Positions 35,766-45,101 of a stretch of 64,000 nucleotides of DNA are shown in pieces (position 1 is the first letter of the stretch; each line of letters begins with the position of its first letter). A program made the position numbers and the translations under genes. The notes beneath the pieces were generated by a model. The model saw only the letters and a program-made list of their open reading frames with translations, had not been told where the DNA came from and did no database searches. Origin of the DNA: Hujiaoplasma nucleasis (lineage in GTDB: Bacteria; Bacillota_I; Bacilli_A; Izemoplasmatales; Hujiaoplasmataceae); assembly GCF_013745115.1 (NCBI RefSeq), contig NZ_CP051151.1, positions 186,001-250,000 on the forward strand, read 5' to 3'.

Positions 35766-37381
35766 TTGTCAATATACATGTGCTGGTCAGCTCTTTGTAG
35801 TAAATCAGATGGTTTTTGATCTTCCCCATGTATTTGCTCAGTATAGCCAGCAGATATCCTAATTTGATAGTTTGAATTTTTATTTATTTCTTTTAACTTA
35901 TAGTGGAGTTCTGTTTTAAGCGACTTAAACAAATCTAAATTAATCATTTCACTTAAGCAAGCAAATTCATCTCCTCCGATTCTGTAACAGTTTCCATAAT
36001 CGTGAAAAACAGAATGAATTGTATTGAACCCATCAATAAGCGTCTTATCACCTTCATTATGACCAAAATGATCATTAATAAATTTTAAGTCATCAAAATC
36101 AAAGTAAATTAATGCAAGATGATTAGTGGAGTTATAAAAGAGTTTTTCTATATCTTTTTCAAAAGCAAATCGACTTTTGGCTTTGGTAAGTTGATCGGTA
36201 TTGGCAATCACTTCGTAAATTTCTTTTTCATATACTTCCTTAATCTTATTAGATAAGGTTAATATTGTCGAAATAAAAGCGATAATGAGCATCAATAGGA
36301 TACCCGAAGTAGCATAGTTAGCTGTGCCTGTAAAATTCTTGTTAGCAAAGCCAATCACTTCTAATAATAAGAAAACTGTAAAAAATGAGAATAAAAGTAA
36401 ATAGTTTCTAGAGAGTATATCTTTTCTATGAGAATATTCTCTAATAAGCGAATATAGGGTAAGCAAGAAGCCGATAGAAATTAATACAATGGTTATTGTT
36501 ACTGTTTCAAAAAAGGCAAATAATCCACTGATGTGAGAAGTGATGATGAATACTAAATTGATTACATAAATAACACATAGGCTACTAAATAATTTTTTAT
36601 CTGCTTTGAAAATATAGGTTTTTAAAAATGCGGTTGCGGCGATGGGTGAAGCTGCTAAAGAGACATAAGCTAAAGAGCCTATTAAGAAGTCATTATTTAT
36701 ATACAATTGTAAGATTCTACTTTCAGCTAATAACCATAAAGAGATGAAAATACCAAAAATACCTAGATATGCGTTATGTTGAGATTGTTTGTTAAAAAAT
36801 ATTAAATTGATGAGTGCGAAAATAAATGATATGAGAATCATCAGTAAAGATACGTTTAATTTATATGCATGCTGACTTATTAAATGTTGATAAATAGTTG
36901 ATGGTGGACCGTAATGAATTTCGTTGAGGGTTCCTGACATATTTTTATAAGGAGAAACTAGGATAATTTCAATGGTTGAACCTGATGAAGCTTCAGGAAT
37001 ATCTACAAAATGATAGATACTTGCATAAGTATTAAAAATGTTGTCTTCAAAGCTTTTTTCATATATTATTGAATCATTGAGTTTGACTATGACATTTTGT
37101 AAAGAGCCTCTTATTAAAATGGTTTGAGGTTGATTAAAGTCAGCAGTAAGTAGTCTAGAAGCACTCACTATAGAATTCTTTTCTGCTTCAACAACTCTAG
37201 GTAAGTTAACCGTTCCAACAAAATCAGAATCAACTCTAATATCCCATCCTTCATTGAGTTTGCTTGCAGAAAAAGAAGTTAATTTATCGGTTTGAGTAGA
37301 AAAAAAAGACATTATAAAAAGAAATGCTATGATTACAGCAAATAGAGTATATCTTAATTTTTTTTGAAGTTGTGGATTCAC
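35735..37381 (-). CDS. 7TM-sensor diguanylate cyclase
   Basis: A 548-residue protein. A signal-anchor helix is followed by an extracytoplasmic jelly-roll-like region to about residue 175, seven membrane helices (7TMR-DISM type) and a C-terminal GGDEF domain. The active-site motif RIGGDEF is intact, so it can make cyclic di-GMP. The upstream RxxD inhibitory site is not seen. The sensor half suggests binding of an extracellular ligand, perhaps sugar. The GTG start has AGGAG upstream. It lies 10 bases after ispG and is probably co-transcribed with it. Confidence 0.82.
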   Translation of the reverse strand: MNPQLQKKLRYTLFAVIIAFLFIMSFFSTQTDKLTSFSASKLNEGWDIRVDSDFVGTVNLPRVVEAEKNSIVSASRLLTADFNQPQTILIRGSLQNVIVKLNDSIIYEKSFEDNIFNTYASIYHFVDIPEASSGSTIEIILVSPYKNMSGTLNEIHYGPPSTIYQHLISQHAYKLNVSLLMILISFIFALINLIFFNKQSQHNAYLGIFGIFISLWLLAESRILQLYINNDFLIGSLAYVSLAASPIAATAFLKTYIFKADKKLFSSLCVIYVINLVFIITSHISGLFAFFETVTITIVLISIGFLLTLYSLIREYSHRKDILSRNYLLLFSFFTVFLLLEVIGFANKNFTGTANYATSGILLMLIIAFISTILTLSNKIKEVYEKEIYEVIANTDQLTKAKSRFAFEKDIEKLFYNSTNHLALIYFDFDDLKFINDHFGHNEGDKTLIDGFNTIHSVFHDYGNCYRIGGDEFACLSEMINLDLFKSLKTELHYKLKEINKNSNYQIRISAGYTEQIHGEDQKPSDLLQRADQHMYIDKNKNKAQVKN

Positions 37382-37391
37382 TATGTTACTC

Positions 37392-38441
37392 CTAATAATC
37401 TAGTATGACTTGTTTTAAAACTTGAACTAAATTCTCTTGTTTAATTTTTTTTTGCTTTACACCGTCAATGAATAACAATGCTTCATCTTTTCCGCCTGCA
37501 ACTGCAATATTTGCTTCTTTAGCTTCGCCCGGCCCATTGACAACACAACCCATGATAGCTACAGTGATATCTTTTTGAATGGTCTGTAAGAACAATTCGA
37601 TTTCTTGAACAATTGGAATCATATTGTACTGAATTCGGCCACAAGTAGGACATGATACTAATTTAGGCTTTTTATATAAATTTAAATTAGCAAGAATTTC
37701 TTTGGCAACATGAATCTCTTTTTCAGGTTCAGCAGTTAAGGATACTCTAATGGTTGATCCGATACCTTGACTTAAAAGAATACCTAATCCTATAGAAGAA
37801 GAGATGGTTCCTGAAAAATCAGTTCCTGCTTCTGTAATCCCTAAGTGAAGAGGGTAAGGGAAAGTTTGAGCAGCTAATCTATTAGCTTCAATGGTAGTTA
37901 AAACATTTGAAGCTTTTAAAGAAATAATAATATCATAAAAATTATACTTTTCTAATAATTCAACATGATACTTAGCTGAAGCAACCATGGCTTCAGGAGT
38001 AGGTTTTTTGTAGTGTTCTAAGATGTGTTTTTCAATAGAGCCAGAATTAATCCCAATACGTATAGGTATTTTCTTTTCTTTACATGCATCTACCACTGCC
38101 TTTACATTTTCATCAGAACCGATATTTCCAGGATTAATTCTTATTTTATCAGCACCAGAAGCAATCGATTTTAAGGCTAATTTATAATCAAAATGAATGT
38201 CAGCTACAATAGGGATATTGATGTGTTTCTTAATTTCCCTGATTGCCTCTGCGTCAGCAAAAGTTAAAACTGCAACTCTAACTATTTGACAACCAGCATT
38301 TTCTAATTTATGTATCTGATTAACAGTAGCTTCAATATCTCTTGTTTTAGTGTTGGTCATAGATTGAATAATTACATTTGAACTGCCACCAATACAAATA
38401 TTGCCAACTTGTACTGCTTTTGTTATATCTCTAGTATACAT
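37392..38441 (-). CDS. ispG: 4-hydroxy-3-methylbut-2-enyl diphosphate synthase
   Basis: A 349-residue GcpE protein. VIIQSMTNT opens the TIM barrel, and [12 protein letters not shown] and INPGNIG follow. The [4Fe-4S] cysteines lie in CPTCGR and [11 protein letters not shown]. It performs the penultimate step of MEP-pathway isoprenoid synthesis using reduced flavodoxin or ferredoxin. It shows the organism makes its isoprenoids by the MEP route. It is the first gene of a two-gene minus-strand operon. Confidence 0.95.
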   Translation of the reverse strand: MYTRDITKAVQVGNICIGGSSNVIIQSMTNTKTRDIEATVNQIHKLENAGCQIVRVAVLTFADAEAIREIKKHINIPIVADIHFDYKLALKSIASGADKIRINPGNIGSDENVKAVVDACKEKKIPIRIGINSGSIEKHILEHYKKPTPEAMVASAKYHVELLEKYNFYDIIISLKASNVLTTIEANRLAAQTFPYPLHLGITEAGTDFSGTISSSIGLGILLSQGIGSTIRVSLTAEPEKEIHVAKEILANLNLYKKPKLVSCPTCGRIQYNMIPIVQEIELFLQTIQKDITVAIMGCVVNGPGEAKEANIAVAGGKDEALLFIDGVKQKKIKQENLVQVLKQVILDY

Positions 38442-38552
38442 TTAAATACCTCTTTACTATAATGATATTTAATTATATCAAATATCATCATTAAATAAAA
38501 GATAGTTGATTTTTAATAATTAGAAAACTTCTTTAAAATTCGTTTTTATCAC

Positions 38553-38581
38553 TTGAAGTAAGGGCTTACATAGACTATAAT
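38553..38581 (+). promoter_or_regulatory. Promoter of ilvE
   Basis: TTGAAG (38553-38558), a 17-base spacer and TATAAT (38576-38581), about 37 bases before the chosen start. Confidence 0.75.
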
Positions 38582-38617
38582 AGATATGTACAAAAAATCA
38601 TATTGGAGGTTTTGCGA

Positions 38618-39625
38618 TTGGAAGATTACAAAAATTTAGGGTTTAATGTTAGAGATACTTTTGGAAATTATATTTCTTACTACAAAGATGGAAAATGGGA
38701 TGAAGGCAAGATTCAAAAAGAAGATACAATTACAATTTCTGCATTTTCTACAGCATTACATTATGGACAACAAGCTTTTGAAGGATTGAAAGCTTATAGA
38801 ACAAAAGATGGTAAAATTAATTTATTCAGAGTTGATGAAAATGCAAAAAGACTTCAAAACTCATGTGATCAAATATTGATGCCAAAAGTGCCTACAGAGA
38901 AATTTATTGATGCAATTAAACAAGTTGTAAAAGTAAATGAAGAATTAGTGCCACCTTATGGATATGGAGCGTCACTATATATAAGACCCTATGTCATTGG
39001 CGTAGGTAGAAATTTAGGAGTTAAAGCAGCTCCTGAGTATATTTTTGGTGTCTTATGCTCTCCAGTAGGTTCTTATTTTAAAGGTGGTTTATCACCTGTT
39101 AATTTTGTTGTTACTGATAGAGACAGAGCAGCGCCTAATGGAACTGGACAAGTTAAAGTTGGTGGAAATTACGCTGCTAGTTTATATTCTCACAGACAAG
39201 CTAAAGAAGCTGGTTATGCAGACTGTATTTATTTAGATCCATTAACACATACTAAGATCGATGAAGTTGGAGCAGCAAACTTTTTCGCTGTTACAAAAGA
39301 TATGACTTTTGTAACACCAAGTTCTTCAAGTATCCTTCCTAGTATTACCAAGAAAAGTTTAATGCATATAGCAAAAGAGTATTTAAATATGAATGTAGAA
39401 GTTAGAGATGTATATATCAATAATCTTGATGAATTTTCTGAAGCGGGTGCTTGTGGAACTGCAGCTGCTATTACTCCTATAGGCAGGATAGATTACCATA
39501 ATCAACAACATGTTTTTTATAGTGAAACTGAAGTTGGACCTGTGACAAGAAAGTTATATGATACTTTAACTGGTATATATTTTGGAGATATTAAAGCTCC
39601 AGAAGGTTGGATTACTCAATTATAA
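38618..39625 (+). CDS. ilvE: Branched-chain amino acid aminotransferase
   Basis: A 335-residue fold-type-IV PLP aminotransferase. HYGQQAFEGLKAYR is the family hallmark, and GQVKVGGNYAASL contains the PLP Lys180. EVGAANFF and GTAAAITPIG follow. It interconverts Val, Leu and Ile with their keto acids using glutamate. The TTG at 38618 is preferred, nine bases after GGAGG; upstream TTGs overlap or crowd that site. It is a single-gene unit with its own promoter and terminator. Confidence 0.92.
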   Translation: MEDYKNLGFNVRDTFGNYISYYKDGKWDEGKIQKEDTITISAFSTALHYGQQAFEGLKAYRTKDGKINLFRVDENAKRLQNSCDQILMPKVPTEKFIDAIKQVVKVNEELVPPYGYGASLYIRPYVIGVGRNLGVKAAPEYIFGVLCSPVGSYFKGGLSPVNFVVTDRDRAAPNGTGQVKVGGNYAASLYSHRQAKEAGYADCIYLDPLTHTKIDEVGAANFFAVTKDMTFVTPSSSSILPSITKKSLMHIAKEYLNMNVEVRDVYINNLDEFSEAGACGTAAAITPIGRIDYHNQQHVFYSETEVGPVTRKLYDTLTGIYFGDIKAPEGWITQL

Positions 39626-39632
39626 TCAAAAT

Positions 39633-39657
39633 AGCCGGTTTTAGCCGGCTTTTTCTT
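39633..39657 (+). terminator. Terminator after ilvE
   Basis: A GC-rich 6-bp stem (39633-39638 with 39645-39650) is followed by TTTTTCTTT. Confidence 0.8.
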
Positions 39658-39737
39658 TAGAGAATATCGCTATAAATAAGATATTTCTAGAATATTTTGT
39701 GAATAGAAAATAAAATGCAAATATTACAAAAAATGAC

Positions 39738-39766
39738 TTGTTTTAAAAGCGCTTTCATTGTATAAT
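39738..39766 (+). promoter_or_regulatory. Promoter of the gdhA-serA operon
   Basis: TTGTTT (39738-39743), a 17-base spacer and TATAAT (39761-39766), with a leader of about 130 bases before gdhA. That leader contains a palindrome but no recognised riboswitch. Confidence 0.7.
39744..39757. promoter_or_regulatory. Catabolite-responsive element (cre)-like site
   Basis: TAAAAGCGCTTTCA matches the idealised cre TGAAAGCGCTTTCA at 13 of 14 bases and sits exactly in the spacer between -35 and -10. CcpA bound here would block RNA polymerase. Confidence 0.6.
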
Positions 39767-39855
39767 CTATAATGGTCGTGATAAAGAAAATAAATATGGT
39801 TATAATACCCTTGAAATATTTATTGTTTTTTTCATGTCTTCATAAATTTAACGCA

Positions 39856-39874
39856 TAAACAACTAAGTTGTTTA
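39856..39874. repeat. Perfect 19-base palindrome in the gdhA leader
   Basis: TAAACAACT - A - AGTTGTTTA. It lies about 20 bases before the gdhA ribosome binding site and could be an operator or a leader hairpin. No T tract follows, so it is not a terminator. Confidence 0.5.
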
Positions 39875-39903
39875 AATAAAATAATATAAGTGAGGCGAAG
39901 AAA

Positions 39904-41250
39904 TTGTTTAAAAGTAATTATTTATCAAACTTATTTCAAGAAGTGAAAGAAAGATATGTTACACAACCGGAATTTTTACAAGCGGTTGAAGAATTTTTTG
40001 ATGCTATGGATCCAATTGTAAATGAAGATCCTAACATTGAAAAGCATGCTATTATGGAAAGATTAATTGAACCAGAAAGAATTGTTAAATTCAGAGTTAC
40101 TTGGTTTGATGATAATGGCAAGATTAATGTTAATAGAGGTTATAGAGTACAGTTTAATTCTGCAATAGGTCCATATAAAGGCGGAATTAGATTTCATCCT
40201 TCTGTGAATGAATCTATTTTAAAATTTTTAGGTTTCGAACAAACTTTCAAAAACTCTTTAACAGGATTACCAATGGGCGGCGGAAAAGGTGGCGCTGATT
40301 TTGATCCTAGAGGAAAGAGTGATAATGAAATAATGAGATTCTGTCAAAACTTTATGCAAGAGTTATATCGCCATATTGGTCCTGATACAGATGTTCCTGC
40401 TGGAGATATTGGTGTAGGTTTTAGAGAAATCGGATATATGTATGGAATGTATAGAAAAATCAGAAATGAAAATACTGGGGTTTTAACTGGTAAAGGTTTA
40501 ACTTATGGTGGCTCTTTAGTTCGTAAAGAAGCTACTGGTTATGGTTTATTATATTTTGTTGAAGAAATGTTAGCTAAATATCGTGAAGAAACCATTGAAG
40601 GTAAAAAAGTTATTATTTCTGGTGCTGGAAAAGTTGCTATGCACGCAGCATTAAAAGCAAGAGAATTAGGCGCGACTGTCGTAGCTATGTCTGATATTAA
40701 TGGATATGTTTACCATAAAAATGGTTTAGATATTTCATTAATTGCAAAATTAACTGAAAATAACCCTGAATTTACAACACAATACAAAGACTATCATTCA
40801 GGTGCAGAATACGGAAAAAGTCCTAAAGATGTTTGGACAAAACCTTGTGATATAGCTCTACCTTGTGCTACACAAAATGAGTTACCGATTGAATCTGCAA
40901 AAGCTTTAGTAAAAAATGGCTGCTACTTAGTATGTGAAGGTGCCAATATGCCTACTACTTTAGAAGCTACACATTATTTACAAGAAAAAGATATTCTATT
41001 TGGACCTGGTAAAGCAGCTAATGCTGGAGGCGTTGCAGTTTCTGGATTAGAAATGACACAAAATGCTATGCATACTCCATGGACTTATGAAGAATTAGAT
41101 AAAAAACTTAAAGATACAATGAAATCAATTTTCGAAAAGTCATATGAAGCTGCTGAAAAATATGCAGACCCTCGTAATTTAGTAGTTGGGGCAAATGTTG
41201 CTGGATTTATGAGAGTTTATGACGCAATGGTCGCACAAGGAGTCATCTAA
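39904..41250 (+). CDS. gdhA: Glutamate dehydrogenase (NADP-type)
   Basis: A 448-residue hexameric-type GDH. GGIRFHP, LPMGGGKGGADFDPRGKS (catalytic Lys region), PAGDIGVG and the Rossmann ISGAGKVAMHA are all present. It fixes ammonia on 2-oxoglutarate or runs in reverse. It starts with TTG behind GTGAGG, and its stop overlaps the next start by one base. It heads an operon with serine synthesis genes, giving glutamate for SerC. Confidence 0.94.
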   Translation: MFKSNYLSNLFQEVKERYVTQPEFLQAVEEFFDAMDPIVNEDPNIEKHAIMERLIEPERIVKFRVTWFDDNGKINVNRGYRVQFNSAIGPYKGGIRFHPSVNESILKFLGFEQTFKNSLTGLPMGGGKGGADFDPRGKSDNEIMRFCQNFMQELYRHIGPDTDVPAGDIGVGFREIGYMYGMYRKIRNENTGVLTGKGLTYGGSLVRKEATGYGLLYFVEEMLAKYREETIEGKKVIISGAGKVAMHAALKARELGATVVAMSDINGYVYHKNGLDISLIAKLTENNPEFTTQYKDYHSGAEYGKSPKDVWTKPCDIALPCATQNELPIESAKALVKNGCYLVCEGANMPTTLEATHYLQEKDILFGPGKAANAGGVAVSGLEMTQNAMHTPWTYEELDKKLKDTMKSIFEKSYEAAEKYADPRNLVVGANVAGFMRVYDAMVAQGVI

Positions 41251-42443
41251 TGTCTTTTATTGTCACCCCAAAAATATTATTGCCGGTTTCTTCAATCAAT
41301 AAGGAAAAATGGGCAGTCATAGCTTGTGATCAGTTTACGTCTGAACCGGAATATTGGGATGAATTAAAAACATTGGTGGATAATGTGCCTTCTACATATC
41401 ATCTAATCCTTCCTGAGGCTTATTTAGATGATGAACCAGTTCATCGGGTTGAAAAAATCAATTACAATATGGATTTATACTTAAAAAATAATTTGTTTGA
41501 AGAACATGAAGCTTTTATACTTGTTGAGAGACAAACACCTCATGTCAAGAAACGTTTGGGATTAGTTATTGCGATTGATTTAGAAGAATACCAATATGAA
41601 GAAGGAAAAATTGGAAAAATTAAAGCTACAGAAAAAACTGTGCCTGAAAGAATTCCACCAAGAGTAAAAATTAGAGAAAAAGCCCCAATTGAGTTGCCTC
41701 ATGTACTTGTACTTATGGATGACTTAAATGAGTCAATTATCACTAATCTTTATAAAAATAAAAACAAATTAGAAAAATTATATGATTTTAAATTAAATAT
41801 GGATGGTGGCCATCTTAGAGGCTACAAAGTAACAAACACAAGTGAGATTATTCAACAAATAGAAAATTTATCTGACGATTTAAATTTAATTGTTGGTGAT
41901 GGTAATCATTCACTTGCTTCTGCTAAAGTATGCTGGGAGAATATAAAAAAAGAATTACCTGAATCAGAATGGTCAAATCATCCAGCGAGATATGCTTTGG
42001 TTGAACTAATTAGCTTGTATGATGATGGTTTAACTTTTGAACCTATCCATAGGGTTTTGTTTAATGCAGATATTAATGTTATTAAAACTTTAGAGAACAA
42101 TTTAAGCGGGAATGCTTTATTAGATATTTATTATCAAAATAATGTTTACAAAATCAATGTTCCTGAAAATCCTTTTAACGCCATTAAAGAAATTCAAGTG
42201 ATTTTAGATGAATATATTTCACGAAACAAGTACATTGAAATTGATTTTGTGCATGGAATGGATAGTTTGAAGAAAATTGTAAAGAATAATAAAGATAGTG
42301 TAGGGATTACGATGCCTGCCTTAAAAAGAGAAATGTTACTTCCGTATATTAGAGAAAATGGTGTTTTGCCAAGAAAATCTTTTTCTTTAGGTGAAGCTGT
42401 TGAAAAAAGATATTATATGGAAAGTAAAAAAATATTGAAATAA
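41250..42443 (+). CDS. DUF1015-family protein in the serine operon
   Basis: A 397-residue DUF1015 protein. Conserved stretches include VIACDQFTSEPEYW near the start, ERIPPRVKIREKAPIELPH, GDGNHSLASAKVCWE and EPIHRVL. Its reaction is not known to me. It sits between gdhA and serC, with a one-base overlap upstream, and DUF1015 genes are often seen beside serC and serA. No phosphoserine phosphatase is present in the window, so a role in the last step of serine synthesis or in serine/phosphoserine metabolism is a reasonable guess. Confidence 0.78.
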   Translation: MSFIVTPKILLPVSSINKEKWAVIACDQFTSEPEYWDELKTLVDNVPSTYHLILPEAYLDDEPVHRVEKINYNMDLYLKNNLFEEHEAFILVERQTPHVKKRLGLVIAIDLEEYQYEEGKIGKIKATEKTVPERIPPRVKIREKAPIELPHVLVLMDDLNESIITNLYKNKNKLEKLYDFKLNMDGGHLRGYKVTNTSEIIQQIENLSDDLNLIVGDGNHSLASAKVCWENIKKELPESEWSNHPARYALVELISLYDDGLTFEPIHRVLFNADINVIKTLENNLSGNALLDIYYQNNVYKINVPENPFNAIKEIQVILDEYISRNKYIEIDFVHGMDSLKKIVKNNKDSVGITMPALKREMLLPYIRENGVLPRKSFSLGEAVEKRYYMESKKILK

Positions 42444-42457
42444 AAGGAGTGAATGAT

Positions 42458-43543
42458 ATGAAAAGAGTTTATAACTTTTCAGCAGGACCAGCAGTTTTAC
42501 CTGAAGCGGTATTAAAAAAAGCTGCAGAAGAATTGTATATTTATCAAGATACTGGAATGTCTGTGATGGAAATGTCACACCGTTCTAAAGCCTATTTACA
42601 AATCATTACTGATGCTGAGGCTAATCTAAGAAAGTTAATGAATGTTCCAGATAATTATAAAATACTGTTTTTACAAGGTGGAGCACACACTCAATTTTCA
42701 ATGGTCCCTTTAAATTTAATGAAAAATAAAAAGGCTGATTTTATTACCACAGGTTCATGGGCTAAAAAAGCTTTGAAAGAGGCAAAAAAATACTTAAAAG
42801 CAAATGAAGTTGCATCTTCTGAAGATAAAATGTTTTCTTATATTCCAGACCTTAAAAACTTAAATTTTGATCCAGAAGCGGATTATGTACATATTTGTGA
42901 AAACAATACGATCTATGGAACTAAATATCATGAATTGCCAGATACAAAAGGTGTGGATTTAGTATCAGATATGTCTTCTTGTATTTTGTCTGAACCAATT
43001 GATGTTAGTAAGTATGCCCTAATTTATGCAGGTGCGCAAAAAAATATTGGACCTGCAGGAACAACAATAGTTATTATTAGAGAAGATTTAGTAACTAAGA
43101 ATTATCCTGAATATACTCCTTTAATGTTACAATATGATATTCATGTTGAAAAAGAATCTATGTACAATACACCACCAACTTATGGGATATATATGTGTGG
43201 ACTAGTTTTCAAACATTTACTTGAAAATGGTGGTATCGAAGCTATGTATGAGCACAATAAGAAAAAAGCTGCCATACTTTATGATTACTTAGATCAATCA
43301 AAAATGTTTAAACCAACAGTAGTTAAAAAAGATCGTTCATTAATGAATGTTACTTTTAACACAGGAAATGATGAATTGAATAAAAAATTCGTAGTAGAAG
43401 CTGAGAAAAATGATTTGGTAAATTTAAAAGGACACCGTTCAGTAGGTGGAATGAGAGCATCAATATACAATGCAATGTCAATTGAAGGTGTTGAAGCTTT
43501 AGTCAACTTCATGAGAAAATTTGAAAGTGAGAATTTATCATGA
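42458..43543 (+). CDS. serC: Phosphoserine aminotransferase
   Basis: A 361-residue PLP enzyme. NFSAGPAVLPEAVL opens it, DTGMSVMEMSHRS and YAGAQKNIGPAG (Lys195) follow, and HRSVGGMRASIYN near the end binds phosphate. It makes 3-phosphoserine from 3-phosphohydroxypyruvate and glutamate. ATG 42458 is chosen over the upstream GTG, which overlaps the AAGGAG. It overlaps serA by four bases. Confidence 0.94.
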   Translation: MKRVYNFSAGPAVLPEAVLKKAAEELYIYQDTGMSVMEMSHRSKAYLQIITDAEANLRKLMNVPDNYKILFLQGGAHTQFSMVPLNLMKNKKADFITTGSWAKKALKEAKKYLKANEVASSEDKMFSYIPDLKNLNFDPEADYVHICENNTIYGTKYHELPDTKGVDLVSDMSSCILSEPIDVSKYALIYAGAQKNIGPAGTTIVIIREDLVTKNYPEYTPLMLQYDIHVEKESMYNTPPTYGIYMCGLVFKHLLENGGIEAMYEHNKKKAAILYDYLDQSKMFKPTVVKKDRSLMNVTFNTGNDELNKKFVVEAEKNDLVNLKGHRSVGGMRASIYNAMSIEGVEALVNFMRKFESENLS

Positions 43544-44697
43544 GAGTTTCATGCTTAAACAATATTTCCTCAGTAGGTTTAAATCATTTCACTTCTAATT
43601 ATCAAATTGTTGAAGACCAAAATCAAAGCGAATTAATCCTTGTAAGATCAGCTAAAATGCATGAATATCCTATCAATGATAATTTGCTAGCAGTTGCTAG
43701 AGCTGGAGCAGGAGTCAATAATATTCCTTTGGATAAAATGGCTCAAGCTGGTGTTGTTGTTTTTAATACGCCTGGAGCAAACTCTAATGCAGTTAAAGAG
43801 TTGGTGGTTGCAGGTATGTTAATAGCATCAAGAGATTTAATCGGTGGATTTAATTGGGTTAAGGAAAACAAGAATGATCCAGACTTACAAAAAAATGTTG
43901 AAAAAGCTAAAAAAGCTTACGGTGGTAATGAAATTTTAGGAAAAACATTACTTGTCGTTGGCTTAGGAGCAATAGGCGGGAAAGTCGCCAATACTGGTGT
44001 TTCTCTAGGAATGAAAGTTTTAGGTTTTGATCCTTATTTATCAGAAAATGCTCGCCGTATGTTAGATCATAATGTTGAGATTATTGAGGACCTATATAAG
44101 GTTTATGGCGACGCTGATTTCATTTCTTTGCATTTACCATTGCTAGACTCAACTAAAAATTTTATGAATAAAGAAGTATTCGATAGATGTAAAGATAATG
44201 TCATAGTATTAAATTTTGCTAGAGATTTGTTGGTTGATAATCAAGCACTTAAAGATGCTTTATCGAGCGGAAAAGTTAAAAAATATGTTACTGATTTTCC
44301 AGATTCATTTGTTGCAAATTTAGAAAATGTGATTTACTTACCTCATCTAGGTGCATCGACTGAGGAATCCGAAGAAAATTGTGCAACAATGGCTGTTCAT
44401 CAATTAATGAGTTATGTAGAAAAAGGTGAAATCAATAATTCTGTTAATTTCCCTAACATATCATTAGACAAGCTTGAAACGGAGACAAGATTGACTATAC
44501 TTGCAAAAAATGATCCTGATATTGCTAGACATATTGATTCTTTAATGCATAAATTAAGCCATGCTATCAAATCAAAAGTCTCAAAAGTTAGAGGCGATTA
44601 TGCTTATTATGTATTCGATATTGACAAAAAAATGCCAGAAGATATTTTAAGTAAACTTTCTCAATATGAGGGTGTATTTAAAGTAAGGATTGTATAA
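43540..44697 (+). CDS. serA: D-3-phosphoglycerate dehydrogenase
   Basis: A 385-residue D-2-hydroxyacid dehydrogenase. RAGAGVNNIPLD and GANSNAVKELV precede the NAD motif VVGLGAIGGKVAN. NFARDLLVD carries the catalytic Arg region, and HLGASTEESEENCA holds the active-site His. The end after residue 320 is ACT-like. It commits 3-phosphoglycerate to serine. The catalytic region reads FARDLLVD rather than the common ARGxxVD, as in the Firmicute serCA group. Confidence 0.9.
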   Translation: MRVSCLNNISSVGLNHFTSNYQIVEDQNQSELILVRSAKMHEYPINDNLLAVARAGAGVNNIPLDKMAQAGVVVFNTPGANSNAVKELVVAGMLIASRDLIGGFNWVKENKNDPDLQKNVEKAKKAYGGNEILGKTLLVVGLGAIGGKVANTGVSLGMKVLGFDPYLSENARRMLDHNVEIIEDLYKVYGDADFISLHLPLLDSTKNFMNKEVFDRCKDNVIVLNFARDLLVDNQALKDALSSGKVKKYVTDFPDSFVANLENVIYLPHLGASTEESEENCATMAVHQLMSYVEKGEINNSVNFPNISLDKLETETRLTILAKNDPDIARHIDSLMHKLSHAIKSKVSKVRGDYAYYVFDIDKKMPEDILSKLSQYEGVFKVRIV

Positions 44698-44703
44698 GAC
44701 TAA

Positions 44704-44738
44704 TGCATCAAGTTCATTGAACTTGATGCAATTTTTTT
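44704..44738 (+). terminator. Terminator after serA
   Basis: A 13-bp perfect stem (44704-44716 with 44718-44730) is followed by ATTTTTTT. Confidence 0.9.
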
Positions 44739-44842
44739 AATTTAAATTATAAATTAATTTATTAATACTAGTTTTGTTATGGTTGTGTTACATTTTTATA
44801 TTTATAATTATATAAGATGTCCCTTAATAGAGTGAAAAATAC

Positions 44843-44871
44843 TTGATTTTTTTAAGAATAAATTATACAAT
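44843..44871 (+). promoter_or_regulatory. Promoter of rpmG
   Basis: TTGATT (44843-44848), a 17-base spacer and TACAAT (44866-44871), 27 bases before the ATG. Confidence 0.65.
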
Positions 44872-44898
44872 AGTTTATGTTGATTGGAGGAATAAATT

Positions 44899-45048
44899 AT
44901 GGAACAAGTATTCACTTTGAGATGTGAAGAATGCAAATCAGAAAATTATCGTCATAGAAAAAACAAAAAGACACACCCTGACAAGATGGAAGTAAAAAAA
45001 TATTGCCCAACTTGTAACAAACACACTGTTCACAAAGAAAGAAAATAG
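44899..45048 (+). CDS. rpmG: 50S ribosomal protein L33
   Basis: A 49-residue small basic protein with four cysteines in two pairs (C9, C12, C37, C40), the zinc-binding form of L33. [11 protein letters not shown] and [16 protein letters not shown] match bacterial L33. GGAGG precedes the ATG. It is a single-gene unit with its own promoter and terminator. Bacteria often carry zinc and zinc-free L33 copies; this is the zinc type. Confidence 0.93.
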   Translation: MEQVFTLRCEECKSENYRHRKNKKTHPDKMEVKKYCPTCNKHTVHKERK

Positions 45049-45058
45049 TTTTTAAGAG

Positions 45059-45087
45059 AGTATCCAATAAGGATACTTTTTCTTTCT
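45059..45087 (+). terminator. Terminator after rpmG
   Basis: AGTATCC - AATAA - GGATACT followed by TTTTCTTTCT. The next gene starts 15 bases later, so read-through probably expresses it. Confidence 0.75.
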
Positions 45088-45101
45088 AAGAGAGGAGATA
45101 T

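Noticed and set aside
42449-42457. GTG start for serC
   Set aside because: The GTG overlaps the AAGGAG; the ATG nine bases on has proper spacing and begins the conserved NFSAGP region.
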